A stretch of DNA of 64,000 bases from Flavobacterium sp. ACN2 (GCF_002303885.1 NZ_MRCM01000011.1:124001-188000), one strand, 5' to 3'; positions 43,261-52,638 are shown, counted from the stretch's first letter. The notes: a model not told the origin generated them from the sequence alone. Translations and numbers: made by a program.

Positions 43261-44820
43261 ATGATGTTTAAAAAGCTTTCGATAGGATTCTTTTTTCTTT
43301 TTCTAATAAATGATGGGATGGCTCAAAATAAGATTAATCTTTTTTCTGAGATTAACTATAATTCTATTCCTGCAGTCAATTTAAATGAATACAAATCGGT
43401 TCAAGATCGCGACAACCGAATCCAAAATCCTAATATTGCTTTGGGAGTTGCTATTTCTGGCGGCGGATCTAGAGCGCAGTTTTTTAGCATGGGTATTCTT
43501 TTGGGATTGGAAGAAATTCAAGAAGACAATTCGAGTCGTAACTTTCTAAATGAAATCGATTATTTTTCGACTGTTTCTGGCGGATGTTATTCAGCAGGAT
43601 ATTATTTGACAATTCTGAAAAATAGATTGCAATATGATAATTGTTCCTTCAACGAATTTTATTTTTCAAAAGCCGATGCTTTTAAATCGGATGTCAATAA
43701 ATCGGCTACTATTTTTTCTCTTTTAAATAATGGCAGAAACGAAAAAGGAGAAAAAGTCTCGATGGCGCAGCGTCTCGATTTGGAAGTTTTGCAATACGAT
43801 AGCGCCAATCCAGAAAATCAGAATAAGTTTAAGACTCAAATGCTTTTGTCGGATTTCTTTATTCCGAAAGACAGCAAACTTAATCCGCAGTTGCCTATTA
43901 TGGTGGCCAACGGAACGGCTTATAACAATGGAGAACGCTTTCCGTTTATGCCGCATATTATTCGTGCCTTAAAAATCAATTCGTCTTTGGCTCCAAATAA
44001 AGCTTCACTTTCGCTTGACGAAAATTATATTAATAATGGGTACGATTTTCCACTAACTTATGCAATTACGGCTAGTTCGGCTTTTCCTGGAGTTCTTCCT
44101 AAAACGAAATTCGGAATCAAAAATCAAGATAAAATTTTATGTGTGATTGATGGTGGCGCTTCGGATAATATGGGGTACGAAACTTTGATAGAACTGCTTC
44201 ACAATGATTCTAAAGTAAAAGACAAAAACAAAAAAGCACTTTTTATCGATTGTTTAGGACAAGGAAAGAAAGCGCCTTTTATAAACGATGGTAAAATCGG
44301 ATTGCTTTCTTTGTTGGAAACCGCTTCCTTATATACGGTTCAAACCAGATACATGACTTTTGAGAAAGATGTCGAAAATGTGCTGGAAAAATATAAAATT
44401 CCAACTTCAAATTATCAAGTTATTGGTTTTACGACTTTGCGTGATTATTTACTAACCTTAAAAAAAGATCAAGCTTACGAAGATTTAGTCGCACAATTGA
44501 AAGAAACCGACGATGACGCCGGAAATTGGCTGAAACTTCATGATAGTTTTAAAGCAGAATTGATTGCAAAATTTGGTTTAGATAGTTTTAAGAAAGATAA
44601 ATACGGCGAACCTATTCTTTCTAGCTTGGATAAGGAAAAATTTAAAGATTTTGATGCAGGCAAACTTTTAATGCTTTATGAATATGCTTCGCATGTTGAA
44701 ACCAAACTAAAAACAACTCCAGAAGAAAAAGAAATGTTATTGCTATCTGGACGTTTTGCTGCTTATTTAAAAACCAATGAATTGAAAGATTTGCTGGTAG
44801 AGAATAAGGGAGTTTATTAA
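43261..44820 (+). CDS. patatin-like phospholipase
   Basis: 519 residues, signal peptide 1-21. Oxyanion loop GGGSR (67-71), nucleophile Ser106 in STVSGGCYS, and the dyad Asp297 in VIDGGASDN. The nucleophile elbow is T-V-S-G-G rather than the classical GxSxG, as in cPLA2-like patatins. Upstream the patatin core runs to about 340; the C-terminal 170 residues are helical and not recognised. Predicted secreted or periplasmic lipid acyl hydrolase, substrate unknown. It converges with the PrcB-like gene with a 3-nt gap. Confidence 0.88.
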   Translation: MMFKKLSIGFFFLFLINDGMAQNKINLFSEINYNSIPAVNLNEYKSVQDRDNRIQNPNIALGVAISGGGSRAQFFSMGILLGLEEIQEDNSSRNFLNEIDYFSTVSGGCYSAGYYLTILKNRLQYDNCSFNEFYFSKADAFKSDVNKSATIFSLLNNGRNEKGEKVSMAQRLDLEVLQYDSANPENQNKFKTQMLLSDFFIPKDSKLNPQLPIMVANGTAYNNGERFPFMPHIIRALKINSSLAPNKASLSLDENYINNGYDFPLTYAITASSAFPGVLPKTKFGIKNQDKILCVIDGGASDNMGYETLIELLHNDSKVKDKNKKALFIDCLGQGKKAPFINDGKIGLLSLLETASLYTVQTRYMTFEKDVENVLEKYKIPTSNYQVIGFTTLRDYLLTLKKDQAYEDLVAQLKETDDDAGNWLKLHDSFKAELIAKFGLDSFKKDKYGEPILSSLDKEKFKDFDAGKLLMLYEYASHVETKLKTTPEEKEMLLLSGRFAAYLKTNELKDLLVENKGVY

Positions 44821-44823
44821 AGA

Positions 44824-45273
44824 TTATTGCTCAAAAATAACCTTTTTGTCTGTCTTATCTGTTTTGATAATGTCGTACGGTCTTGATAGTTTTAAAGTGC
44901 TATTGCCACTTTTTAGTCTTTCTACTTTTACAATTATCGTATTTCGATTTTCGGTAATTTCAACAATATCGATCGAATGTCCTTCTGTGTTTTGAGTTTT
45001 ATCTATAACAGCAATAACTTGATATTTGCTAAAATCAATATTAATTTCTTTAAAATCTTTAGACAAATTGGTAGAAACATTCATTTCTGCAATTAATTTA
45101 TCCCAAGCTTTTTGGTCTTTAATAATCAAATGTATTGGCGCAAGACTTTCATCATTAGGAAAAGAATCTCCTTTAGCAATCAACGAATATTGCACATCAG
45201 AATTTGGCAAATCATCGTTCTCGCAACTCGTTAAAGCTAGCAATATGCTAAATATTAGGATAATCCTTTTCAT
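44824..45273 (-). CDS. PrcB-like lipoprotein
   Basis: 149 residues. Lipobox LTSC (Cys17). The domain PIHLIIKDQKAWDKLIAEMN and FSKYQVIAVID matches the PrcB C-terminal family; the protein is otherwise small and beta-rich. In Treponema, PrcB is a partner of the protease PrtP, but Bacteroidota members are stand-alone. Converges tail to tail with the patatin gene. Confidence 0.78.
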   Translation of the reverse strand: MKRIILIFSILLALTSCENDDLPNSDVQYSLIAKGDSFPNDESLAPIHLIIKDQKAWDKLIAEMNVSTNLSKDFKEINIDFSKYQVIAVIDKTQNTEGHSIDIVEITENRNTIIVKVERLKSGNSTLKLSRPYDIIKTDKTDKKVIFEQ

Positions 45274-45460
45274 GGTTTTGGTTTTGGTTGCAAAGACTTT
45301 TTGTAGAAAGCCTTCTCTATATAAACAGATGCATTTATGTTCAAATAGTTGCGTAAAAGGTGTTTAGTTTTATCTGCATCTTTTATTAGATAAAGATAAC
45401 GCTAATTTTGAAGAAAGATTGTGCTCAATAGCAAATAAATATGATGCAAAAGGTTTTATT
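45274..45460. other. gap with no gene
   Basis: 187 bp, AT-rich, no convincing frame or hairpin. Contains the putative promoter region of the PrcB-like gene. Confidence 0.5.
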
Positions 45461-45598
45461 TTACTTCATACCGTTCTCATCTATTAGCATTTGTTCTCTT
45501 ATATAAGTTTGAAACGACTTATTTGTGTAATAAAGTTCTCCGCTTTCATGCCAAAATTCAACGACTTTACCATCATTCCGATCCAAGTTTATCGCCAT
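45461..45598 (-). pseudogene. short 45-residue frame, possible remnant of a SUKH/SMI1-type protein C-terminus
   Basis: ATG at 45598 to TAA at 45461. The peptide INLDRNDGKVVEFWHESGEL resembles the last segment of SMI1/KNR4 (SUKH) immunity proteins, which usually run to about 150 residues. Only the end is present, so this is either a remnant or an independent mini-gene. It begins 5 nt after the stop of the gene at 45604 on the same strand. Low certainty. Confidence 0.4.
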
Positions 45599-45603
45599 AA
45601 ATT

Positions 45604-46107
45604 TTAGTCTTCAAGTTCTTTCCAGCAAATATCTATTTCGCGTTGTACTTCATTTTTCAATTTTGGTAATTCGTTGGTAATCCAATCTTGGCTTTCTTTG
45701 CTGAGGTAGTTTTGATTCTCGTTGAGCTTGTACTTCATAGCGCCATTAATGATGTCTATCATTTCTTCGACTTCAGATGTGCCGTTTGCAAAGTTTGGGC
45801 CTATTAAATATTTTAAAACTTCTTTTTCGGACATAGGTTTGTAATACAAAATATGACTGACTAAAGGGAAATAGAAGTAAAAATTATTAGTGGTGTTAGA
45901 AGCAAATTGTATTTTATGTAATGCTGTTATTAAAGAGTCTGATTCTGAATCTGTAGTTTGAGAATTTAACTTTTTTAAAAGATCGAAACAAATTTTGGAG
46001 TGAGGCAGTATTTTTCCAACTTCTTCCAAGTAAGTAAATGTTTTTTCAAAATTAGTAGGGTCATCATTTCCAAAAGAACTAATAAGAGAGGACATTTTCT
46101 TTTTCAT
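45604..46107 (-). CDS. hypothetical helical protein
   Basis: 167 residues from the ATG at 46107 (MKKKMSSLISSFG); an open extension to 46134 adds nine. All-helical soluble protein with no signal, rich in Glu, Lys and Asn (for example ESQDWITNELPKLKNEVQREIDICWKELED). I do not recognise it. It precedes the SUKH-like remnant by 5 nt, so the two look like a small immunity-type locus, but no toxin gene is present in the window. Confidence 0.65.
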   Translation of the reverse strand: MKKKMSSLISSFGNDDPTNFEKTFTYLEEVGKILPHSKICFDLLKKLNSQTTDSESDSLITALHKIQFASNTTNNFYFYFPLVSHILYYKPMSEKEVLKYLIGPNFANGTSEVEEMIDIINGAMKYKLNENQNYLSKESQDWITNELPKLKNEVQREIDICWKELED

Positions 46108-46324
46108 TTTAAATCTATATACTAGCTTAAACAATACATTTTTGAGATGTATTTATCTGGAAGTTTTTAATTGGCAGAAGAGTTTCAGATAATGCTAAAA
46201 TACAGTTTTTCTATTTAGGGATGACAAAATTAAAGCTCGATGAGCTAGGAAACATGCAAAAAAATGTAATTTATATTATTATTTCTCCCAACTTTGCATC
46301 ACAATCTTTTAAACAAAAACTCAA

Positions 46325-46864
46325 ATGGAATTCGGTAAAATCATAATTTCAGAAACTGCAGCGAATAGTGAAAATCCGCAAGACGTTGTCAATTCGAATA
46401 TTTCAGTAATCAATTTAATGCGTGAAGAAAAGATAGACGACGACTTGATTCACGAAGATGCTTTAATGAGTTACTATTTAGATTTTTACGCTTCAAAGTA
46501 TGCGGAAGGAAATTTCTCGAAGTTCGTGTATGATTCTGGATGGAATAAAGAATTGAACGAATTAATCGAAGAAGGTTTAGCTTTAATTGGCGCAGAAAAG
46601 CATTTGGAATTGTTTAAAGAGCAATGCCGCAAGCTGCGTTTGCAGAGTACAATCAAATTAGGGAAATTTCTAAAAGAGAAATACGATGCTCCAAACGCTT
46701 TCAAAGATTTGCTAAACAACAATGCTTATTTTGAATTGGATGAAAATTTGGCCGAATTGAATGCTGCATTCTTAAAATCGCATCCCGATACAGAAGTGCT
46801 TTCGGTAGAAGAAATGTTTGCTACACTAGAAGAGTTTATAGGACACGAAATTAAGAGAGATTAA
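46325..46864 (+). CDS. DUF4375/DMP19-like protein
   Basis: 179 residues, soluble and acidic. YYLDFYASKYAEGNFSKFVYDSGWNKE (about 50-76) resembles the conserved core of DUF4375/DMP19 proteins, one of which is a DNA-mimic protein in Neisseria. I judge this as a family resemblance only. Acidic surface (many Glu/Asp) would fit DNA mimicry. Followed after 78 nt by a lipoprotein gene with its own promoter. Confidence 0.6.
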   Translation: MEFGKIIISETAANSENPQDVVNSNISVINLMREEKIDDDLIHEDALMSYYLDFYASKYAEGNFSKFVYDSGWNKELNELIEEGLALIGAEKHLELFKEQCRKLRLQSTIKLGKFLKEKYDAPNAFKDLLNNNAYFELDENLAELNAAFLKSHPDTEVLSVEEMFATLEEFIGHEIKRD

Positions 46865-46876
46865 GTTTTTGTTTTT

Positions 46877-46909
46877 TTTGCTGTGGTTTGTAAGAAAATT
46901 ATATATTTG
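46877..46909 (+). promoter_or_regulatory. promoter of the lipoprotein gene
   Basis: TTTG (46877-46880) and TATATTTG (46902-46909) are separated by 21 nt, within the 17-23 nt spacing described for Flavobacterium. The ATG follows 33 nt later. This is the best complete promoter seen in the window. Confidence 0.75.
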
Positions 46910-46942
46910 GAATGCCCTAAAATTTCTAACAAATCGAAACCT

Positions 46943-47863
46943 ATGAAAAAAACGATTCTTTTAAGCAGCGTTTTGATGTTTTTGTTTTCCTGCGGGAAAA
47001 ATGAAAAGGTTCCAAACGATGCCGAAGTTCAGTATCAGGAACTGCTTTCGGAAACACAAGCACATCTTGCTCTTAATAAAAAACCTATAAAAAAACTCAT
47101 TTTTAAAAATCTGGATGAGATCGAAGATTCTAAAGAAATGAATTTGCAGCTGCTTTCCATAGTAGCGTCAAACTTAAAAATCAAATATTCAGATATTAAA
47201 ATTGCCGAATCAAGTTCCATCGATTACGATAATCAAACCACTTTTTTTGTTCTGACAACTGTTGCGCACGATAAAAAAGTATTGAAATCTCGAGATGACG
47301 AAGAAATGGGAAATTATTTCCAACGTAAATACTTGTTTGTAAATCGGGAAGATGGAAGCATAATTGCCGAAGAATTTGATGAAAATCTAGGTTATTACGA
47401 TAATGAAGCCATTCAGTTTTCAAAATCGCATATTTTGAAAGATCTGTTTTTTTTAAACGAAAATACTCCCGCAATTGCCTTTTATACAGAAGCAAGCGCA
47501 AGCAGTAGAATTGTTTTGTATTCGGAGAAGAAATTTACACTGATTACTTTGGCTGACAATGAAATTAAAAAGGTCTTATACGAATATCCAATTCGATTAA
47601 CGAATGGCGATTCTAACGGAAGCGGAACTTTTCAAGTAGAAACTTTAGAAACCGGCATGAGCTTTTCAGATCATAAAACAAACGGTTATTTTGATTTGAT
47701 CATAACCAAAAATTTTTCTTATGAAGAAGCGTTCGAAAGTGATGCTGAAAACGGAATTGAAGAAAAAAGTGACCTGAAAATTAAAAAAGAATTAGAAAAG
47801 ATTAAGTATAACGGCAGAGAATACGCTTTTCATAGAGACGACAGGCATCGTTTTCTGGAGTAA
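46943..47863 (+). CDS. putative lipoprotein
   Basis: 306 residues from the ATG at 46943 (MKKTILLSSVLMFLFSCGK); a frame opening at 46883 lies before the promoter and is rejected. Lipobox LFSC at residues 14-17. The mature part is acidic and mixed alpha/beta; IIAEEFDENLGYYDNEAIQF and LILYSEKKF-like segments suggest beta strands. No family recognised, probably periplasmic or outer-membrane anchored. Confidence 0.72.
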   Translation: MKKTILLSSVLMFLFSCGKNEKVPNDAEVQYQELLSETQAHLALNKKPIKKLIFKNLDEIEDSKEMNLQLLSIVASNLKIKYSDIKIAESSSIDYDNQTTFFVLTTVAHDKKVLKSRDDEEMGNYFQRKYLFVNREDGSIIAEEFDENLGYYDNEAIQFSKSHILKDLFFLNENTPAIAFYTEASASSRIVLYSEKKFTLITLADNEIKKVLYEYPIRLTNGDSNGSGTFQVETLETGMSFSDHKTNGYFDLIITKNFSYEEAFESDAENGIEEKSDLKIKKELEKIKYNGREYAFHRDDRHRFLE

Positions 47864-47955
47864 AATTCAAAAAAAGCGAAATAACATCAAGGGCACTTTT
47901 ATAGTGCTTTTGCTGTTTATAGGAGATTTCGGTTTTACTGCAAAACTTTGACCTA

Positions 47956-47982
47956 TTGTTAACAAACATTTCCTTAAATTTG
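47956..47982 (+). promoter_or_regulatory. promoter of serS
   Basis: TTG (47956-47958), a 16-nt spacer and TAAATTTG (47975-47982) precede the serS ATG by 40 nt. The -7 box is a perfect TAnnTTTG match; the spacer is slightly short. Confidence 0.6.
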
Positions 47983-48022
47983 CTTCCGTTATAAAAAATA
48001 CAATAGTTATAAAAATCAAGCT

Positions 48023-49294
48023 ATGTTACAAATTGCATTTATTAGAGAAAATCAAGAGAAAGTAATCAAAGCTTTAGCAAAACGAAATATCGATGCTAAA
48101 AGCGTTGTTGAAGAGGTGGTTCAATTAGACGAAAATCGTCGTGCTGCACAGGTGGAATTAGACAATACTTTATCAGAATCTAATAAATTGTCCAAAGATA
48201 TTGGTGAATTGATGAAAGCTGGAGAGAAAGCGAAAGCCGCAATCTTAAAAGAAAAAACAGTTTCGCTAAAAGAAAAAAGCAAAGAACTGAGCGAAAAAGC
48301 AGAAGCTTTGGCTGTTGAGTTGACGAATAAATTATACACATTACCAAACCTTCCAGCAGATATTGTTCCTGAAGGAAAAACGCCAGATGATAATTTGAAT
48401 GTTTTCCAAGAAGGAGATATTCCGACTTTGCATGAAGGCGCACAGCCACACTGGGAATTGGTAAAGAAATACGATATCATCGATTTTGAATTGGGTGTAA
48501 AAATTACTGGGGCAGGATTTCCTGTTTATAAAGGGAAAGGAGCAAAGCTTCAACGTGCTTTGATTAACTATTTCTTAGACAAAAATACTGCTGCAGGATA
48601 TAACGAAGTTCAGGTTCCGCATTTGGTAAACGAAGCTTCAGGTTTTGGAACTGGACAATTACCAGACAAAGAAGGACAAATGTATCATTCTACAATTGAT
48701 GATTTATATTTGATTCCAACTGCTGAAGTACCAGTTACGAATTTGTTCCGCGATGTTATTTTAAACGAAAGCGAATTGCCAGTTTTACATACAGCGTATA
48801 CGCCATGTTTCCGTCGTGAAGCGGGTTCTTACGGAGCACATGTTCGTGGATTAAACCGTTTGCACCAATTTGATAAAGTTGAAATCGTACGCGTTGAACA
48901 TCCTGATAATTCTTACGCAGCTTTAGACGGAATGGTAGAACATGTAAAAGACATTTTAAAAGAATTAAAATTGCCTTACAGAGTTTTACGTCTTTGCGGT
49001 GGCGATATGGGATTCACATCTGCTTTGACTTACGATTTTGAAGTGTTTTCTACAGCACAAGACCGCTGGTTAGAAATCAGTTCTGTTTCTAACTTTGAAA
49101 CTTTCCAGGCAAATCGTTTGAAATTACGTTTTAAAGACAAAGACGGAAAAAATCAATTGGCGCATACACTTAACGGAAGTTCATTAGCGCTTCCTAGAGT
49201 TTTGGCTGGAATTATAGAAAATTACCAAACTCCAGAAGGAATTGTAATACCAGAAGTTTTACGTCCTTACTGCGGATTTGATATTATAAACTAA
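48023..49294 (+). CDS. serS: serine-tRNA ligase
   Basis: Class II aminoacyl-tRNA synthetase, 423 residues. The N-terminal coiled-coil arm (about 25-110) with heptad-like charged residues is followed by the catalytic core: motif 2 around CFRREAGSYGAHVRGLNRLHQF and motif 3 HTLNGSSLALPRVLAGIIEN near the C-terminus. YDFEVFSTAQDRWLEISSVS is the serine-specific part. It has its own promoter and a long perfect palindrome downstream. Confidence 0.97.
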   Translation: MLQIAFIRENQEKVIKALAKRNIDAKSVVEEVVQLDENRRAAQVELDNTLSESNKLSKDIGELMKAGEKAKAAILKEKTVSLKEKSKELSEKAEALAVELTNKLYTLPNLPADIVPEGKTPDDNLNVFQEGDIPTLHEGAQPHWELVKKYDIIDFELGVKITGAGFPVYKGKGAKLQRALINYFLDKNTAAGYNEVQVPHLVNEASGFGTGQLPDKEGQMYHSTIDDLYLIPTAEVPVTNLFRDVILNESELPVLHTAYTPCFRREAGSYGAHVRGLNRLHQFDKVEIVRVEHPDNSYAALDGMVEHVKDILKELKLPYRVLRLCGGDMGFTSALTYDFEVFSTAQDRWLEISSVSNFETFQANRLKLRFKDKDGKNQLAHTLNGSSLALPRVLAGIIENYQTPEGIVIPEVLRPYCGFDIIN

Positions 49295-49317
49295 AAAAAG
49301 ATAGTTTTTAAGATACA

Positions 49318-49350
49318 AACCTAACAGGTTTTAAAACCTGTTAGGTTTTC
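49318..49350 (+). terminator. perfect 30-bp palindrome acting as serS terminator
   Basis: From 49318 to 49347 the sequence equals its own reverse complement (arms AACCTAACAGGTTTT / AAAACCTGTTAGGTT), followed by TTC. Same family as the palindrome at 28555-28586. Confidence 0.85.
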
Positions 49351-49378
49351 TTAATTTATAGAAATTAAAAAACGGAGC

Positions 49379-50212
49379 ATGATGAATGGAATTTTAAACT
49401 GGAACGTAGATCCTGTTATTTTCTGGATTACAGATAGTTTTCCTTTAAAATATTACGGAGCTCTTTTTGCCTGCGGAATTCTTTTAGGTTTCTACATTGT
49501 TAGAAATATTTATAAGAAAGAAAATCTTTCGCTAGATAATCTTGATACTTTATTGATTTATGTAATTGTCGGAACCGTTTTAGGTGCTAGACTTGGACAT
49601 TGTTTCTTTTACGAACCGGAGTATTTCTTGAAACATCCGATAGAAATTCTTTTACCAATTCAGAAAATAAAAGGAGTTTATCAATTTGTGGGTTACCAAG
49701 GTTTGGCAAGTCACGGAGGATCAATTGGGGTTATAACGGCAATGATTTTGTACTGCCGAAAATATAAAGTTCAGTTTTTAGGACTTTTAGATAAAATGGC
49801 AGTTGCAGTTCCTGTAACGGGTACTTTTATCAGAATGGGGAATTTTATGAATTCTGAAATCTATGGAAAACCAACCAACGGAAATTGGGGAGTTGTTTTC
49901 CAAAAAGACGATTTAATTCCTCGACATCCAACACAATTATATGAAGCTTTTGCTTATTTGTTGATTTTTGGAATTCTGTTTTATATGTACAAATCAGAAA
50001 AAATCAGAAGTGCACAAGGATTAATCTTTGGAACTTTCTTAACTTTATTATTTACAGCTCGTTTTATAATTGAATTTTTCAAGGAAAATCAAGAAGCTTT
50101 TGAAAACAATATGCTAATTAATATGGGACAGATTCTAAGTATCCCATTTATTTTAATTGGTTTAGGATTGATTTTTTGGAAAACTAAGAAAGTCTCAGTT
50201 TACAGTAACTAG
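49379..50212 (+). CDS. lgt: prolipoprotein diacylglyceryl transferase
   Basis: Inner-membrane enzyme that transfers diacylglycerol to the lipobox Cys of prolipoproteins, the first step for proteins such as GldH here. 277 residues, about seven transmembrane segments. Signature GYQGLASHGGSIGVI with the essential His-Gly-Gly-Ser, and RMGNFMNSEIYGKPT with Arg and Asn of the lgt motif. The last residues (KVSVYSN) are encoded by the first copy of a tandem repeat that continues past the stop, so this tail may be longer than in relatives. Confidence 0.95.
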   Translation: MMNGILNWNVDPVIFWITDSFPLKYYGALFACGILLGFYIVRNIYKKENLSLDNLDTLLIYVIVGTVLGARLGHCFFYEPEYFLKHPIEILLPIQKIKGVYQFVGYQGLASHGGSIGVITAMILYCRKYKVQFLGLLDKMAVAVPVTGTFIRMGNFMNSEIYGKPTNGNWGVVFQKDDLIPRHPTQLYEAFAYLLIFGILFYMYKSEKIRSAQGLIFGTFLTLLFTARFIIEFFKENQEAFENNMLINMGQILSIPFILIGLGLIFWKTKKVSVYSN

Positions 50213-50266
50213 AAAAGTCTCAGTTTACAGTTACTAAAAACTAAAAAAGTCTCAGTTTGCTGTTGA
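50189..50266 (+). repeat. tandem direct repeats at the lgt 3' end
   Basis: AAAGTCTCAGTTTACAGTnA (50189-50211), again at 50214-50236 with one mismatch, and a third diverged copy from 50246. The first copy encodes the lgt C-terminus. Confidence 0.8.
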
Positions 50267-50354
50267 AGTATGATCGAAAACTGCGATTGCGACTGCAACT
50301 AAAAACTGCGACTGAAAACTAAAAAAAGGCTGAAAACTAAATAAAAAAGGCAGT

Positions 50355-52136
50355 ATGAAAAACATATTGATTGGAATCGTTTTATTATGTTCTGGTTTGG
50401 CGTTTGGTCAAAACGAGCAGCTGGCGCAATATTATTACGATAAAGGTGATTTTGATAAAGCTAAGATCAGTTATGAAGAGCTTTTAAGAAGTGCGCCATC
50501 CAATACGCAGTATTTTTTACGAACTGTAGATTGCTATCAGCAATTACAGCAGTTTGCCAATGCCGAAAAAGCTATTCAAGAGCGTTACAATCGTTACAAA
50601 CAAGGTGTTTTCTTGGTTGAATTAGGATATAATTTTCAGTTGCAGAAAAACGATTCGAAAGCTAAAAATTACTACGAACAGGCAATCGAAAAAATAAAGG
50701 TAAATCCAAACGATGTGTATGGAGTTGCGAGTTCGTTTGAGAAAAAAGTATTATTAGAATATGCTTTAAAAGCGTATCAGACTGCAATGCAGATTCAGCC
50801 AAACTTCAATTTCAATTTTCAGATCGGAATGTTGTACGGACAGTTAGGTAAAACCGATTTGATGATAGATTTGTTATTGACAGAATCTTTTACAAATCCG
50901 CAGAATACCAATTTGATTCAGACGCAACTGTCGCGATTCATGAATGGCGAAACTGATAATACGGCTTTTAAAGATGCAATGCGAAAAGCCTTAATTTTGA
51001 AAACCCAGAAAGATCAGGACGTTTTTTGGAATCATTATTTGAGCTGGTTTTATGTGCAGCAAAAAGAATTCGGAAAAGCCTTTATTCAGGAAAAAGCCAT
51101 TTACAAACGCGAACCAGAATCGTTGATGAGTATCGTCAATTTGAGTCAGTTTGCAATGAATGAAGGAGACACCGATACGGCTGAGGAAATTCTGAATTTT
51201 ATTCTTCAAAACACAAAAGATCGTGATTTACTGATTCAGTGTAATGCCTATTTAATGCAAATCAAGATTGATAAAGCGCAGGAAAAAGATTATCCAGCCA
51301 TCAATCAAGAATTGCAGCAATTATTGGCAACTTACGAAATCAGTCCTTTTACCTTATCTTTGCAAATCATTCAAGCCCATTTTCTGGCCTTTAATTTGAA
51401 AAAGACAGAAGAAGGAAAGGCAGTTGTCAAAAAAGCTTTAGAATTAAATTTAAATGAATATCAAAAAGCCGATGCCAAAATGGAGCTGGCAGATATTCTG
51501 CTTTTAGAAGAAAAGTACAATCAGGCACTTATTTACTATTCGCAGATTCAATTGGATTTAAAGAATGATGTAATGGCGCACGAAGCGAGTTTGAAAGCTG
51601 CTAAAACCAGTTATTATAAAGGCGATTTCGAATGGGCGAATAAACAGTTTAAAGAATTAAAAGCAGCCAATACGCAGTTAATCGCCAACGATGCTTTAGA
51701 ATATTTTCTTTTAATTAATGATAATACCGCAGCAGATTCGACTCAAGTGGCGCTGAAACAATTTGCAAAAGGAGATTTTTTAATTTATCAGAATAAAAAA
51801 CAAGAAGCGATTGCACAGTTTCAGAATATTTTAAAAACCTATAAAGGTCAGGAAATAGAAGCCGTAACATTATTGCGTTTAGGAAAAGTTTACGAAAGCC
51901 AGAAAGATTTTGCTTCGGCTTTAAGTCAATACCAGCAGATTATAGACAATCACAGCGACGGAATTTATGTTGATGAAGCGCTATTTTTCTCAGCCGAAAT
52001 TTACAACGACGAACTAAAAGATCCAGAAAAGGCAAAGCCTTTATATGAAAAGGTAATTTTTAATCATCAAGACAGTATTTACTTTGTCGATGCTAGAAAA
52101 AAATACCGCGAGTTAAGAGGGGATAAGAATTTATAA
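50355..52136 (+). CDS. secreted TPR-repeat protein
   Basis: 593 residues with a signal peptide (1-18, AFGQ). Nearly the whole mature protein is built of helical TPR-like repeats (for example EQLAQYYYDKGDFDKAKISYEELL and LGKVYESQKDFASALSQYQQI), at least eight recognisable units. Probably a periplasmic scaffold in secretion or envelope assembly; the partner is unknown. It lies 142 nt after lgt with only repeats between. Confidence 0.85.
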   Translation: MKNILIGIVLLCSGLAFGQNEQLAQYYYDKGDFDKAKISYEELLRSAPSNTQYFLRTVDCYQQLQQFANAEKAIQERYNRYKQGVFLVELGYNFQLQKNDSKAKNYYEQAIEKIKVNPNDVYGVASSFEKKVLLEYALKAYQTAMQIQPNFNFNFQIGMLYGQLGKTDLMIDLLLTESFTNPQNTNLIQTQLSRFMNGETDNTAFKDAMRKALILKTQKDQDVFWNHYLSWFYVQQKEFGKAFIQEKAIYKREPESLMSIVNLSQFAMNEGDTDTAEEILNFILQNTKDRDLLIQCNAYLMQIKIDKAQEKDYPAINQELQQLLATYEISPFTLSLQIIQAHFLAFNLKKTEEGKAVVKKALELNLNEYQKADAKMELADILLLEEKYNQALIYYSQIQLDLKNDVMAHEASLKAAKTSYYKGDFEWANKQFKELKAANTQLIANDALEYFLLINDNTAADSTQVALKQFAKGDFLIYQNKKQEAIAQFQNILKTYKGQEIEAVTLLRLGKVYESQKDFASALSQYQQIIDNHSDGIYVDEALFFSAEIYNDELKDPEKAKPLYEKVIFNHQDSIYFVDARKKYRELRGDKNL

Positions 52137-52220
52137 TTTTCAATATTTTAAATTCCAAATTCCAAGAATAAAAATTAGTAAAATGATGATTTGAAAAGAT
52201 TTAAGAGGCAAGAGGAAAAA

Positions 52221-52260
52221 CTCAGAACCTTAGAATCTAAGCATCTCAGAACCTTAGAAA
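52221..52260 (+). repeat. CTCAGAACCTTAG repeat units upstream of the DUF4286 gene
   Basis: CTCAGAACCTTAGAATCTAA and CTCAGAACCTTAGAAA, two units of an interspersed family also present at 17399-17418 and, degraded, at 8595-8635. Confidence 0.75.
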
Positions 52261-52262
52261 AA

Positions 52263-52574
52263 ATGATTATTTACAACGTTACCACAAACATACACGAAAG
52301 CGTTCATGACCAATGGTTAAAATGGATGCAAGAAAAGCACATACCAGAAATTCTGGCTACTAATAAATTCTCTTCGGCGCGAATTGTAAAAGTTTTGGTT
52401 GAAGAAGAAATGGGCGGAATTACGTATTCTGTGCAATACATAACAGACAGCAAGGAAACTTTAGAGAAGTTCTATATCGAAGACGAACCTGAGTTTCATA
52501 GAGAAGCATTAGGTTTATTTGCAGATAAAATGCTTTCTTTTAGAACAGAATTAGAGGTTGTTTCTGAGCATTAA
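52263..52574 (+). CDS. DUF4286 family protein
   Basis: 103 residues from the ATG at 52263 (MIIYNVTTNIHESVHDQWLKWM); the open frame before it consists of repeat units and is rejected as coding. The conserved block HIPEILATNKFSSARIVKVL and TYSVQYITDSKETLEKFY is typical of DUF4286. A small ferredoxin-like alpha/beta domain, function unknown, common in Bacteroidota near rsmA. Confidence 0.85.
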   Translation: MIIYNVTTNIHESVHDQWLKWMQEKHIPEILATNKFSSARIVKVLVEEEMGGITYSVQYITDSKETLEKFYIEDEPEFHREALGLFADKMLSFRTELEVVSEH

Positions 52575-52638
52575 TATTTAATGTTCAGTTTTCAGTAATT
52601 AGTTTTCAGTCAAAAGAAATTAAATCTTTGTGTCTTTG

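Noticed and set aside
46883-46942. Upstream start for the 306-residue lipoprotein
   Set aside because: The extra codons include the promoter boxes and precede a normal lipoprotein signal at 46943.
52191-52262. N-terminal extension of the DUF4286 protein
   Set aside because: The extension is encoded by CTCAGAACCTTAG repeats; DUF4286 proteins begin at MIIYNV.
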